Origin: Brevundimonas mediterranea
Lineage (GTDB): Bacteria; Pseudomonadota; Alphaproteobacteria; Caulobacterales; Caulobacteraceae
Reading direction: 5' to 3'
Length of the DNA stretch: 64,000 bases
Assembly (NCBI RefSeq): GCF_011064825.1
Contig: NZ_CP048751.1
Location: 1,674,001-1,738,000, forward strand
Within the stretch, counting starts at the first letter, position 1, and each line of letters starts with the position of its first letter. This document shows positions 45,435 to 54,159 of this stretch, piece after piece. A program made the translations under genes and the position numbers. The notes beneath the pieces were generated by a model. The model saw only the letters and a program-made list of their open reading frames with translations. It was not told the origin of the DNA and did no database searches.

Positions 45435-46430
45435 TCAGGGCAGAGGGAGGTGTTCGTGAATTATGGCTACGATTAGTTGGTCTATTCCATGTACGGGGCC
45501 GTGGATGTGGATCCGGTTGCGATGGGGCTCGATCTTCAAATGCCACTCGCAATAGATTGTATCCTCCCCCAGTATCCGCTCCCGCGCTTTTCGCGTCTGG
45601 GCGTTCAGACGGACGTTTGGATTTTCGGGGGCGACATCCAGCCCGATTTGCCGAAAGCGGCGCTCAATTATCTGGTTTGACGGCGTGCCGCGAGTGGGAT
45701 CGGGATGCAGACCATCGGTGGGCGTCAGCGGTGGCGGCGGTGTGGTGAATATCCATCGCCCATGGTCGTTGAGGGCTGCGAGCGCGGCCTGGACCGGGGC
45801 GCGGATGGCAAGATAGCCGCCGCCGAGGTCGTTCACTTGGTCCAGCACCCCCGGCAGGAAGTGGATCTCGGGATAGGCATGGGGGCCGAGCTGGGCCAGG
45901 CTTTCAGCGTTGTCGCCTTCGACGCGGATCGCGTCACGCCAGAAGGCGATCCGATCCGCCTCATGGCCTACGAAATGGACTTCGGTCACACCGATTGAGG
46001 TCTGGGTCGGCAAGGTGCCTTGCCGCCGGAAGGACAGGCTCGCCATCGCGCGGCCGGACCGGATCGTGTGATGAACCCAAGCGAGGTCCACGTTGTCCTC
46101 CAATGCTCCGCCGGCGACGGAAATCTCGGTCTGGTCCCAGCCCGCCGGCCAGTCCGGACTGTCCGAGTAGACCGTGGCACGCCCCAACCAAGCGTACAGT
46201 TCCTGGACGATTTCGCCGGTTAGCTGGATTTCGGCTTGGCCCGTGGCGATTTCCCAGAGTGAGAAGGCGTCCAACATGGCGCGGGACTGAAAGTCGCCGC
46301 CGATCAGTACCGGCTCCTCGCGGTCGAGGCTCGTTTTTACGAAGTCGAGCACTTGGTCGATCCATGCGTTGACCTCCGCGCCGCTCGCGCCGTCGAAGAC
46401 CCAGTCCGCGCCGTTGACGACGAAGCTCAT
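45435..46430 (-). CDS. unknown protein, third gene of the DUF262/AAA operon
   Basis: A 331-residue protein that I do not recognise. The ATG overlaps the ATPase stop (ATGA), so it is translationally coupled. It begins MSFVVNGADWVFDGASG and is rich in Asp, Trp and His. A central section contains GALEDNVDLAWVHHTIRSGRAM and GVTEVHFVGHEADRIAFWRDAI read in short pieces. The C-terminus has CEWHLKIEPHRNRIHIHGP and closes with a hydrophobic strand and HEHLPLP. That C-terminus looks like a compact beta-rich module and carries conserved-looking His and Glu. No signal peptide or membrane segment. It could be the effector or a sensor of the operon. Confidence 0.8.
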   Translation of the reverse strand: MSFVVNGADWVFDGASGAEVNAWIDQVLDFVKTSLDREEPVLIGGDFQSRAMLDAFSLWEIATGQAEIQLTGEIVQELYAWLGRATVYSDSPDWPAGWDQTEISVAGGALEDNVDLAWVHHTIRSGRAMASLSFRRQGTLPTQTSIGVTEVHFVGHEADRIAFWRDAIRVEGDNAESLAQLGPHAYPEIHFLPGVLDQVNDLGGGYLAIRAPVQAALAALNDHGRWIFTTPPPPLTPTDGLHPDPTRGTPSNQIIERRFRQIGLDVAPENPNVRLNAQTRKARERILGEDTIYCEWHLKIEPHRNRIHIHGPVHGIDQLIVAIIHEHLPLP

Positions 46431-47542
46431 TCCTGGATGCGACGGCGGATCTGGCCAAGCGAGGCGACGTCGATCTGGTACTGATCGAAGAAGCCGCGTG
46501 GCCAAGCCGACAGCGCGCCCGCTGCGGACAACGACAAGGTGCGATGCGCTTGGCCGTCGTCGCCGTCCTCCGGCTGGCCGAAGAAGTGCAGCACGGCCTG
46601 GTCGGCTGCCAAGTAGCCGAACTCCGCGACGGCGCGCCGGATACCGTTCAGCACGTGGTCGGAGTGGGTCTCCACCACGACCTGGACCCCCTTGTTGGCC
46701 AGCCAGGCCAGGAAGACCCCCATTCTGGACTGGCCGGCCGGATGGAGGTGCGCCTCAGGATTCTCCACGATCAGCAGGCCGCCCGGCTCAGCGATCAGAC
46801 CCCCTAGGATAATCGGGAGGGCATAGGTCAGGCCGAACCCCATGTTGGTGGAGCGCACCCAGCGCGCGTCGGGCGTGCGGTACTGGAGCTCCGCGATAGT
46901 CATGTCGGAGGGCCGCACGCCGTTGATTTCGATGGGCCGCGTCATCTCGCTCAGCCACTGTTCTGCCTCGTACTTGAGGAGCCGGGCCCTGCGCACGGTT
47001 GATTGAGGATGCGTGCGGTCAGCCTGGGCGAGCGGTCGGTCACCCAGGACGCTAAGGACATGGGCGCAGAACTCCCCGTGAAGGCCGACCTCAAGGTGAT
47101 CGTCCGGCTGCGAGGAGGTCTTGTAGACTTCCCGGGGTCCTAGCCGCTCGGCGCTCAGGACGGTGAAGCCGCGCGGCGCGCGGCGGAACATTGCGAACGG
47201 GGCTTGGGGGCGCTCTGCGATCGCAAGATAGAGCGCATCCTCCGTGGGGACCGCGAAGACCCAGCGGAACATCACGCCGGCCTCGTCGAAAATGTCGATC
47301 CTGATCGGGCCTTCGCTGTCGGCGTTCAGAACCTCGCCCGCAGTCCCAAGCTCCATCCCGCACGGGCCATTCAGTGGCAAGGAGGCCTCCGCCGTGACCG
47401 ACGCCTCGCGGGCGAGGAACACCGCCTGCAGGAGGGAGGTCTTGCCCGAGCCGTTGAGGCCCGTCAGCACGCTCAAGGGCGCCATCCGCACCCGCTCGTC
47501 GCTGAAGCGCTTCAGCCCGCGAACGTGGATTTCGCGGATCAT
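46427..47542 (-). CDS. AAA family ATPase with DUF3696-like C-terminus
   Basis: A 371-residue SMC/OLD-type ATPase. Walker A is GLNGSGKTS at residues 28-36, the signature-like region is NMGFGLTYALPIILGGLIA, and Walker B is GGLLIVENPEAHLHPAGQS. The H-loop is VVVETHSDHVLNGIR. The C-terminus TLSLSAAGALSAWPRGFFDQY resembles the DUF3696 tail. No nuclease (Toprim) domain is attached. It sits between the DUF262 gene (4-nt overlap upstream) and the unknown protein gene (4-nt overlap downstream). The ATPase likely senses or signals in a defence module; that is inference. Confidence 0.88.
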   Translation of the reverse strand: MIREIHVRGLKRFSDERVRMAPLSVLTGLNGSGKTSLLQAVFLAREASVTAEASLPLNGPCGMELGTAGEVLNADSEGPIRIDIFDEAGVMFRWVFAVPTEDALYLAIAERPQAPFAMFRRAPRGFTVLSAERLGPREVYKTSSQPDDHLEVGLHGEFCAHVLSVLGDRPLAQADRTHPQSTVRRARLLKYEAEQWLSEMTRPIEINGVRPSDMTIAELQYRTPDARWVRSTNMGFGLTYALPIILGGLIAEPGGLLIVENPEAHLHPAGQSRMGVFLAWLANKGVQVVVETHSDHVLNGIRRAVAEFGYLAADQAVLHFFGQPEDGDDGQAHRTLSLSAAGALSAWPRGFFDQYQIDVASLGQIRRRIQE

Positions 47543-48711
47543 TGCAGGGCGACCTCAACCAGGCGCCGGGTCTCGCCGAGACGCAGGGAGACCTTGGCGA
47601 AATCGCCGGTGCCGACCGTGACGGCCCGCAGATAGGCCGGGTCATCGAAGGCTGCGCGGAACAGTTCGGTGATCCGATCCTTGCGGGGCAGGAGCTCGTT
47701 CAGCGGGTAGTCAGCCAGCGCGTTCGCCTGGGCCTCGAAAACCGCGCGGTTGATCGGACCCCGCCGGATCTGGCTCGGGGGCCACCGGCGGAAGGCGGCG
47801 GGCCCGAGGATTTGATGGGCGTTGGTCATGCCGCGTTTAAAGGCCGCCGCCAGCTCGGCCAGCTCATCGTCCGTGAGACGGGGCCGGGTCGACATGTCAT
47901 CGATCCGCTTGGTGAAGTCGATGAGGAAAGCGTCCAGGCTTGAGTACACTCGGTAGTCCTCGATGGAGGATTTCCGGAAGGCGCAGAAGCGCAGGGCAAG
48001 CTCGCGATTGGTCATCCGGGCGCTGTGGCGAACCCTCATGCCATCGATGCGCCGCCAGTATTGATTGTCGGTGGCCTTGTCGAACTCCTCCGCCTCGGCC
48101 AGCTCGCCGATGAACTTGCGCGAGCGCTCCTTGCTCATCGCGTGTCGGATCTCCTGGGCTGACAGCGGGCTGCCCAGGGTGTTCACACGGTTGAAGATGT
48201 CGAACTTCACCTCGTCCGGCGTCTGTGGTTCAATGACGTGGACGACGATCTGTGTAGCGCGAAACCGCCGCAGGGAGCCGGCGTCGAGCTGCTCATAGGT
48301 GAGACCGTCGAGGGTGATCAGATACTCGAGGTCGGCCGCGTTAAGAGCGTGCTCATTGCGCATGAAGAGCGAGATGGTCGACAGGCGCTGCACGCCATCG
48401 ACCACCTGATAGGTTCCGTCGTCGTCCTGGTTGAAATAGAAGGCGGGCAGCGGGATGCCGAGGAGGATGGACTCGATCAGACGGGTGCGCTGTCGGGCCT
48501 GCCAGACGTACTCGCGCTGGAAATCCGGCGCGAGATCGATGTCCCCATCTTCGATCTGATCGACGACGTCGCGGAGCGAGAAGTTCTTCGTGGTGATGCG
48601 GATCTTGGCGGGATCCCACGGCTTGATGTCCTCGCCGCCGCCACTGGTGTCTTCTGCGTCGATCTCAAGCTCGACGTCTGGGGACGAATCCTCGCCTTGG
48701 AGTTCATTCAT
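47539..48711 (-). CDS. DUF262 (GmrSD N-terminal-like) protein
   Basis: A 390-residue protein. After an acidic leader (about 30 residues) come PDFQREYVWQARQRTRLIES, LLGIPLPAFYFNQ and VVDGVQRLSTISLF. The D-G-x-Q-R motif is the nucleotide-binding or hydrolysing centre of DUF262 proteins. LGSPLSAQEIRHAM follows. No DUF1524/HNH nuclease is found at the C-terminus, unlike GmrSD. The ATG at 48711 is chosen; one at 48723 adds four residues and is equally possible. It is the first gene of the operon, coupled to the ATPase by a 4-nt overlap. The promoter probably lies in the AT-rich gap beyond. Confidence 0.88.
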   Translation of the reverse strand: MNELQGEDSSPDVELEIDAEDTSGGGEDIKPWDPAKIRITTKNFSLRDVVDQIEDGDIDLAPDFQREYVWQARQRTRLIESILLGIPLPAFYFNQDDDGTYQVVDGVQRLSTISLFMRNEHALNAADLEYLITLDGLTYEQLDAGSLRRFRATQIVVHVIEPQTPDEVKFDIFNRVNTLGSPLSAQEIRHAMSKERSRKFIGELAEAEEFDKATDNQYWRRIDGMRVRHSARMTNRELALRFCAFRKSSIEDYRVYSSLDAFLIDFTKRIDDMSTRPRLTDDELAELAAAFKRGMTNAHQILGPAAFRRWPPSQIRRGPINRAVFEAQANALADYPLNELLPRKDRITELFRAAFDDPAYLRAVTVGTGDFAKVSLRLGETRRLVEVALQ

Positions 48712-49065
48712 GTTTGAGCGCATCCAGATGGGCCGACCCGAGCTCTATTAAGTTTGGCCTAAAGCCTTCGCTCCCGATAGGTGACAGAGACAGAAATATG
48801 GTTAAAAAATCGCGCGAAACCTCAGCCGGATTGCGGGCTACCCACGGTCTGGGAGTACGCCTTGAGCGGACCTAGCCGGGTAGATCTAACGATATCCGAG
48901 GCCTCTTAACCATGCTGAGCCGCTCCCGCTTGGCTGGAAGAACCCAACGGAGCCGCGTCCAGTCGATTGAAGCTCGGTTGGAGTAGGCGCCAACCTGATC
49001 GGGGCGGCGCCAACGACCGCTGTCCGGCCCCGTCCGAGTGTCCGCTCCTGGCGCAATCCCGCCCC
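48712..49065. other. gap upstream of the DUF262 operon
   Basis: About 350 nt without a supported gene. Bases 48745-48810 are clearly more AT-rich than the surroundings (for example ATTAAGTTTGGCC and GGTTAAAAAATCG) and are the most likely promoter region of the operon. No direct repeats or tRNA that would mark an integration site were seen. A short reading from 48797 has no ribosome binding site. Confidence 0.4.
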
Positions 49066-49431
49066 TCACCCCTCCGCCGCCACATACACCCACGCCCCCA
49101 CGCCCGCCTCCGTCGTCACGCGCACCCGTCGATAGTCCTCGCCCTCATAGGCGTCGGCGGCGGTCAGGTCGGCGGGGGCGACAGGGTAGAGGCGGCCGGG
49201 GACGGGCGGGGCGGCGTCCGGCGTCGGGATCAGGATCGGATAATGGGTCAGGCCGGTCTCGGCCGTGATCTGGGGGTCGTCGACGGGGGGCTCGTCGATG
49301 GGGATGTGCGACAGGCGAAAACCGCTCAGTCGGTCCGGGGCGCCCGGCCCCAGGTCGCGGCCGAAGACGGCCGTCTGGACCGCCGGGTCCTGCAGCGTGC
49401 CATAGGCGAACAGCAGGACCTCAGCGGTCAT
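49066..49431 (-). CDS. gamma-glutamylcyclotransferase family protein
   Basis: A 121-residue protein of the AIG2/GGCT fold. LLFAYGTLQDPAVQTAVFGR carries the Y-G-T-L substrate loop. RLSGFRLSHIP and GRLYPVAPADLTAADAYEG follow, where the Glu of AYEGEDYRRV is the general acid/base. The reaction is conversion of gamma-glutamyl amino compounds to 5-oxoproline. It lies 17 nt downstream of sdhB on the same strand. Confidence 0.9.
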   Translation of the reverse strand: MTAEVLLFAYGTLQDPAVQTAVFGRDLGPGAPDRLSGFRLSHIPIDEPPVDDPQITAETGLTHYPILIPTPDAAPPVPGRLYPVAPADLTAADAYEGEDYRRVRVTTEAGVGAWVYVAAEG

Positions 49432-49448
49432 CGGGGCATCGGCGGCGG

Positions 49449-50246
49449 TTAGGCCGCCTGTTTCTTGCGGCTGGGGGCGACCATCAGCTTCTTGGTTTCG
49501 GCGATGGCCTTGGCCGGGTTCAGGCCCTTGGGGCAGACCTGGGCGCAGTTCATGATGGTGTGGCAGCGGTACAGTTTGAACGGGTCTTCCAGGTCGTCCA
49601 GACGCTTTTGCGTGGCGTCGTCGCGGCTGTCGGAGATCCAGCGATAGGACTGCAGCAGGGCCGCCGGGCCGAGGTATTCTTCCTGGTTCCACCAGTAGCT
49701 GGGGCAGGAGGTCGAGCAGCAGGCGCACAGGATGCACTCGTACAGGCCGTCCAGCTTCTCGCGCTCGGCCGGGGTCTGCAGCCGTTCCTTCTCGGGGTCG
49801 GGCTCGTCCGACTGGAGATAGGGCTGGATCGAGTCGTACTGGGCGTAGAACAGGCTCAGGTCCGTCACCAGGTCCTTGACCACCGGCTGGTGCGGCAGGG
49901 GGGCGATGGTGATGTTGTGCGACTCGCACTCGTCCCAGCCCTTGGTGCAGGCCAGGGTGTTGCGCCCGTCGATGTTCATCGAGCAGGACCCGCAGATGCC
50001 TTCGCGGCACGAGCGCCGGAACGACAGGGTCGGGTCGATGGTGTTCTTGATGTGGATCAGGGCGTCCAGCAGCATGGGGCCGTGGTCGCCGGTCGGAACC
50101 TCATAGACGTCCCAGCGCGGGTCCGCATCGACCTCGGGGTCGTAGCGATAGACCTTGTAGGTGCGGACGTCCTTGGAGCCGGGCGCGGCCTTGTGGACCT
50201 TGCCCTTGGTGGGCTTGGAGCCGCGGGGGAGGGAGAGTTGAACCAT
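49449..50246 (-). CDS. sdhB: succinate dehydrogenase iron-sulfur subunit
   Basis: A 265-residue subunit with three clusters. [21 protein letters not shown] is read as CREGICGSC for the [2Fe-2S] centre. [17 protein letters not shown] and [20 protein letters not shown] carry the [4Fe-4S] and [3Fe-4S] ligands. It carries electrons from SdhA to quinone. It is the last gene of the sdhCDAB operon, 12 nt after sdhA. Confidence 0.97.
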   Translation of the reverse strand: MVQLSLPRGSKPTKGKVHKAAPGSKDVRTYKVYRYDPEVDADPRWDVYEVPTGDHGPMLLDALIHIKNTIDPTLSFRRSCREGICGSCSMNIDGRNTLACTKGWDECESHNITIAPLPHQPVVKDLVTDLSLFYAQYDSIQPYLQSDEPDPEKERLQTPAEREKLDGLYECILCACCSTSCPSYWWNQEEYLGPAALLQSYRWISDSRDDATQKRLDDLEDPFKLYRCHTIMNCAQVCPKGLNPAKAIAETKKLMVAPSRKKQAA

Positions 50247-50258
50247 CTGCGTTCGACC

Positions 50259-52043
50259 TCAGTAAACCCGAGCCTTGGGCTCGATGTACGCGATGTCGTC
50301 GGACATCGTGTAATTGTGCACGGGGCGGTAGTCGATCTGGACCTGCTCGCCCGGACGCTTCCACGCCAGGGTGTGTTTCATCCAGTTGGCGTCGTCCCGA
50401 TCCGGATAGTCCTCGCGGGCGTGGGCGCCGCGCGATTCCGTGCGGTTCAGCCCGCTCTCGATGGTGACGACGGCCTGGGCGATCAGGTTGTCGTACTCCA
50501 GCGTCTCCATCAGATCGGTGTTCCAGATCAGGCCGCGATCCGTGGTCTTGATGTCGGCGCCGGCCGCATCGATGGCCCGCAGCTTGTCGGTGCCCTGTTG
50601 CAGGGTCTCGCCGGTGCGGAACACCGCCGCGTCGGCCTGCATGGCGCGTTGCATAGACAGGCGCAGCTCGGCGGTCGGGGTCGAGCCGTCGGCGAAGCGG
50701 AAGCGGTCCAGGCGCGCCAGGTGGGCGTCGGTCTGGGTCTTGGAGGCGGACGGCACGGCCGAGGCCTTGTCCACCACCTCGCCGCAGCGCAGGCCCACGG
50801 CGCGACCGAACACCACCAGGTCGGTCAGGGAGTTGGAGCCCAGGCGGTTGGCGCCGTGAACCGAGACGCAGGCCGCCTCGCCCACGGCCATCAGGCCGGG
50901 CACCACGCTGTCGGGGTTGCCGTCGCGCAGCGTCAGGACTTCGCCGTGATAGTTGGTCGGTATGCCGCCCATATTGTAGTGGACGGTCGGCAGGACCGGG
51001 ATCGGCGCCTTGGTCACGTCGACGCCGGCGAAGATCTTGGCGCTTTCGGAAATGCCCGGCAGGCGCTGGTGCAGGATCTTGGGATCCAGGTGGTCCAGGT
51101 GCAGGAAGATGTGGTCCTTGTTCGGGCCCACGCCGCGGCCTTCGCGGATTTCGATGGTCATGGAGCGGCTGACCATGTCGCGCGGGGCCAGGTCCTTCAC
51201 GGTCGGGGCATAGCGCTCCATGAAGCGCTCGCCTTCCGAGTTGGTCAGGTATCCGCCCTCGCCGCGCGCGCCCTCGGTGATCAGGCAGCCGGCGCCATAG
51301 ATGCCGGTCGGGTGGAACTGGACGAACTCCATGTCCTGCAGCGGCAGGCCGGCGCGCAGCACCATGGCGTTGCCGTCGCCGGTGCAGGTGTGGGCGCTGG
51401 TGGCCGAGAAGTAGGCGCGGCCGTAGCCGCCGGTGGCCAGAACCACCATCTTGGCGCGGAACTGGTGAAGCTGGCCGTTGTCGAGCTGAAGCGCCGTGAC
51501 CCCAGTGCAGGCGCCGTCCTGCATGATCAGGTCGAGCGCGAAATATTCGACGAAGAACTTCACTTCCCGACGCACCGACTGGCCGTACAGGGTGTGGAGG
51601 ATGGCGTGGCCGGTGCGGTCGGCGGCGGCGCAGGTGCGCTGCACCGGGCCTTCGCCGAAGTTGCGGGTCATGCCGCCGAAGGCGCGCTGATAGATCTTGC
51701 CTTCGTCGGTGCGGCTGAAGGGCACGCCCCAGTGTTCCAGCTCGTACACGGCCTTGGGCGCGTTACGGACCAGATATTCGATCGAGTCCTGGTCGCCCAG
51801 CCAGTCCGACCCCTTGACGGTGTCGTACATGTGCCACTGCCAGCTGTCCTCGCCCATATTGCCGAGCGAGGCGGAGATGCCGCCCTGGGCCGCGACCGTG
51901 TGGCTGCGGGTCGGGAAGACCTTGGTGACGCAGGCGACCTTCAGCCCCTGCTGGGCGGCGCCGAGGGCGGCGCGAAGGCCGGAGCCCCCGGCGCCGACGA
52001 CGACGACGTCGTATTCGTGATCGATCAGTTCGTAAGCGGCCAT
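50259..52043 (-). CDS. sdhA: succinate dehydrogenase flavoprotein subunit
   Basis: A 594-residue subunit oxidising succinate to fumarate. The FAD-binding [15 protein letters not shown] is at the N-terminus, followed by [16 protein letters not shown] with the FAD-linking His. Catalytic stretches are [40 protein letters not shown] read in parts, and the Arg of RGVGPNKDH. It sits between sdhD and sdhB with short gaps. Normal length. Confidence 0.98.
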   Translation of the reverse strand: MAAYELIDHEYDVVVVGAGGSGLRAALGAAQQGLKVACVTKVFPTRSHTVAAQGGISASLGNMGEDSWQWHMYDTVKGSDWLGDQDSIEYLVRNAPKAVYELEHWGVPFSRTDEGKIYQRAFGGMTRNFGEGPVQRTCAAADRTGHAILHTLYGQSVRREVKFFVEYFALDLIMQDGACTGVTALQLDNGQLHQFRAKMVVLATGGYGRAYFSATSAHTCTGDGNAMVLRAGLPLQDMEFVQFHPTGIYGAGCLITEGARGEGGYLTNSEGERFMERYAPTVKDLAPRDMVSRSMTIEIREGRGVGPNKDHIFLHLDHLDPKILHQRLPGISESAKIFAGVDVTKAPIPVLPTVHYNMGGIPTNYHGEVLTLRDGNPDSVVPGLMAVGEAACVSVHGANRLGSNSLTDLVVFGRAVGLRCGEVVDKASAVPSASKTQTDAHLARLDRFRFADGSTPTAELRLSMQRAMQADAAVFRTGETLQQGTDKLRAIDAAGADIKTTDRGLIWNTDLMETLEYDNLIAQAVVTIESGLNRTESRGAHAREDYPDRDDANWMKHTLAWKRPGEQVQIDYRPVHNYTMSDDIAYIEPKARVY

Positions 52044-52050
52044 CAGCTAA

Positions 52051-52470
52051 TCAGGCTCCGAAACCAGCGGGCAGGGGCGCCGAACCCAGCGCCATCCGCA
52101 CGATGAAGAAGACGCTGGCGGCCGCCAGCACGAGGAAGACCAGGTTCAGCAGCGCCACGAGCGCCTTGCGCGTTCCCGGCTGGGGCACATAGTCCTCAAG
52201 GATCACCTTCCAGGCCACGCTGACGTAGCCGAAGAAGACCACGGCCGTCAGCGCCAGCAGGCCGGCGTTCAGCCGGTTGGCGAACCAGTCCTGCACGGCG
52301 TCATAGCCGGCGCCCGTCAGGGTGAAGGCGGTCGAGGCGACCCACAGGCCCAGCGGCAGCACGACGACCAGCAACACCCGCTCGGCCAGCCATTCGCCGG
52401 CGCCGTGGCGCTCGGAAATCTTGACGTTGTTCTTGAACCGGGCCCCGTTCCCTTTGCCTTGACCGCTCAC
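52051..52470 (-). CDS. sdhD: succinate dehydrogenase membrane anchor subunit D
   Basis: A 139-residue protein with three membrane helices, near residues 28-50, 67-85 and 105-128. GAGEWLAERVLLVVVLPLGLW is read as HGAGEWLAERVLLVVV, the SdhD N-terminal pattern. It anchors SdhAB and helps bind quinone and heme b with SdhC. It overlaps the sdhC stop by 4 nt and ends 7 nt before sdhA. Confidence 0.93.
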   Translation of the reverse strand: MSGQGKGNGARFKNNVKISERHGAGEWLAERVLLVVVLPLGLWVASTAFTLTGAGYDAVQDWFANRLNAGLLALTAVVFFGYVSVAWKVILEDYVPQPGTRKALVALLNLVFLVLAAASVFFIVRMALGSAPLPAGFGA

Positions 52471-52931
52471 AGCGAAACCCTCCCGACGGCGAACAGGACG
52501 ACCCAGAACAGGATCGCCAGCGGAACCGGCGCCCAGACCGCGATGCGCGACAAGATCGTGGACGACTTGATGGTCAGGCCATTGCCGGTGTCGTTGATCG
52601 TGTGACGCGTCCCGTTCAGGATGAAGGAGAACAGCACGACCGTCAGGCCGAAGCTGACGAACAGGCCCAGCGGCGACCCGGCCAGGGCCAGGGCGGCCGC
52701 ATAGGCGTCCGGTCCAAAGGCCAGGGCCCCCAGCCAGGCGACGACGATCAGCGCGCCGACCGTGGCGGCGATGATGGTGGCCCGGAACAGGATGGAGGCC
52801 GCCATGGTGACGTGCCAGCGCCAGATGCCGATGTGGGGCGAAAGCGGTGTGACGTGACCGTTGGGCTGGGTGACGAAACGACCGGTCCGGTCGCTAGAGG
52901 CGCCACCCGAGGTCGGGCTGGGCTGGGTCAT
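52467..52931 (-). CDS. sdhC: succinate dehydrogenase cytochrome b556 subunit
   Basis: A 154-residue protein with three helices. RPLSPHIG-type text (VTPLSPHIGIWRWHVTMAASILFR) carries the quinone-site Ser and Arg of SdhC, and LNGTRHTINDTGNGLTI carries the heme-ligand His. The start MTQPSPTS is used; five more residues upstream (52946) are possible. It leads the operon, and the 285-nt gap to the divergent pirin gene holds the promoter. An 83-residue reading in that gap is not convincing. Confidence 0.93.
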   Translation of the reverse strand: MTQPSPTSGGASSDRTGRFVTQPNGHVTPLSPHIGIWRWHVTMAASILFRATIIAATVGALIVVAWLGALAFGPDAYAAALALAGSPLGLFVSFGLTVVLFSFILNGTRHTINDTGNGLTIKSSTILSRIAVWAPVPLAILFWVVLFAVGRVSL

Positions 52932-53216
52932 GCGAATGGTTCTCAAAAGCGAATGAATTCAATCGCCGTGTGCGGTTGCGAAGGCTTTTGTGTCTCTAGA
53001 ACGACGGTGTCAACGGACCGTGACCAACATCGCGAATTCTTGCCGCCTGTGGCCTGTTCCGTGTCGTGGTCGTCGGATTTGCGCATGATCGATCCACGCT
53101 CTGTCTCGGATAGAGGATTTACGCGGGCGGCCGGGAATTGGATTTTTCCGATCTGGCGGCGCTTCAAGCCCGTCTCCGATCTCGCCATGTCCAATCCGCC
53201 ACCCTATATGTGACGA

Positions 53217-54083
53217 ATGACCGAGATCACGCCCCGCCCCGTCCTTCGCCTGCATCCCGCCCATCGCGACGACATCGGCGACCTGACGACGCGCCGCCCG
53301 GTGCCCGGTCCGGGCCTGGACCAGGTCGATCCCTTCCTGTTCCTGAACCACCACGGGCCCCAGACCTATGCGCCGGGCAACGCCGGCCTGCCGTTCGGCC
53401 CGCACCCGCACCGGGGGTTCGAGACCGTCACCTTCATCCTGGACGGCGAACTGGCCCATAACGACTCCGGCGGGGGCGAGAGCATCATCAAGGCGGGCGG
53501 GATCCAGTGGATGACCGCCGGCTCGGGCCTGATCCACGCCGAACTGTCGCCGGCCGATTTCAAGCGGAACGGCGGGCCGATGGAGATCCTGCAGCTGTGG
53601 GTGAACCTGCCGTCGCGGCTGAAGATGACCAAGCCCGACTATGTGGGACTTCAGGCCGCCGACATCCCCACCTTCACCACCGAGGGCGGCGTGGTGGTCG
53701 AGCCGGTGTCCGGCGAATGGCTGGGGGTCAAGGCGCCGATCCAGTCGCTGATCGACATCCATCTGGCCGTCGTCCGCCTGCCCGCCGGCGCCCGGTTCCA
53801 GGCTCCGGTCGCGCCCGGCCGCACCGTCTTCTTCTATGCGGTCAAGGGCCAGGTCTCCGTCGCCGGAACCCCCGTGCCCGAATGGAACCTCGCCGCCCTG
53901 GGCGAGGGCGACACGGTCGAGATCACGGCCCAGACCGACGCCGTCGTCCTGCTGGGCCACGCCGAACCGATCAACGAGCCGGTCTTCAGCCACGGCCCCT
54001 TCGTCATGACCACCCGCGAGGAAATCATCCAGGCGATCGAGGACTACCAGTCCGGCAAGTTCGGCCCACCGCCGAAGGTGTGA
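53217..54083 (+). CDS. pirin family protein
   Basis: A 288-residue bicupin. The N-terminal cupin has FGPHPHRGFETVTFILDGEL with two His metal ligands, and GGIQWMTAGSGLIHAELSP with the third His and the Glu. The C-terminal cupin lacks the metal set. RTVFFYAVKGQVSVAGTPVPE fits pirin. Bacterial pirins include quercetin dioxygenases and regulators of pyruvate dehydrogenase. It is divergent from sdhC; an IS110 element starts 77 nt after its stop. Confidence 0.9.
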   Translation: MTEITPRPVLRLHPAHRDDIGDLTTRRPVPGPGLDQVDPFLFLNHHGPQTYAPGNAGLPFGPHPHRGFETVTFILDGELAHNDSGGGESIIKAGGIQWMTAGSGLIHAELSPADFKRNGGPMEILQLWVNLPSRLKMTKPDYVGLQAADIPTFTTEGGVVVEPVSGEWLGVKAPIQSLIDIHLAVVRLPAGARFQAPVAPGRTVFFYAVKGQVSVAGTPVPEWNLAALGEGDTVEITAQTDAVVLLGHAEPINEPVFSHGPFVMTTREEIIQAIEDYQSGKFGPPPKV

Positions 54084-54159
54084 GGCGCGCCCCTACGCTT
54101 TGAACAGTGGTCGCCGGCGCAGACAGCAGACATTGCAACGGACTGTTTGGGGTGATGGG

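Noticed and set aside
48797..48880. A short reading MVKKSRETSAG upstream of the DUF262 operon
   Set aside because: Under 30 codons, no ribosome binding site, no resemblance to known antitoxins.
52943..53194. An 83-residue reading upstream of sdhC
   Set aside because: No ribosome binding site, no family resemblance, low hydrophobic pattern; the gap is better read as the sdh promoter region.
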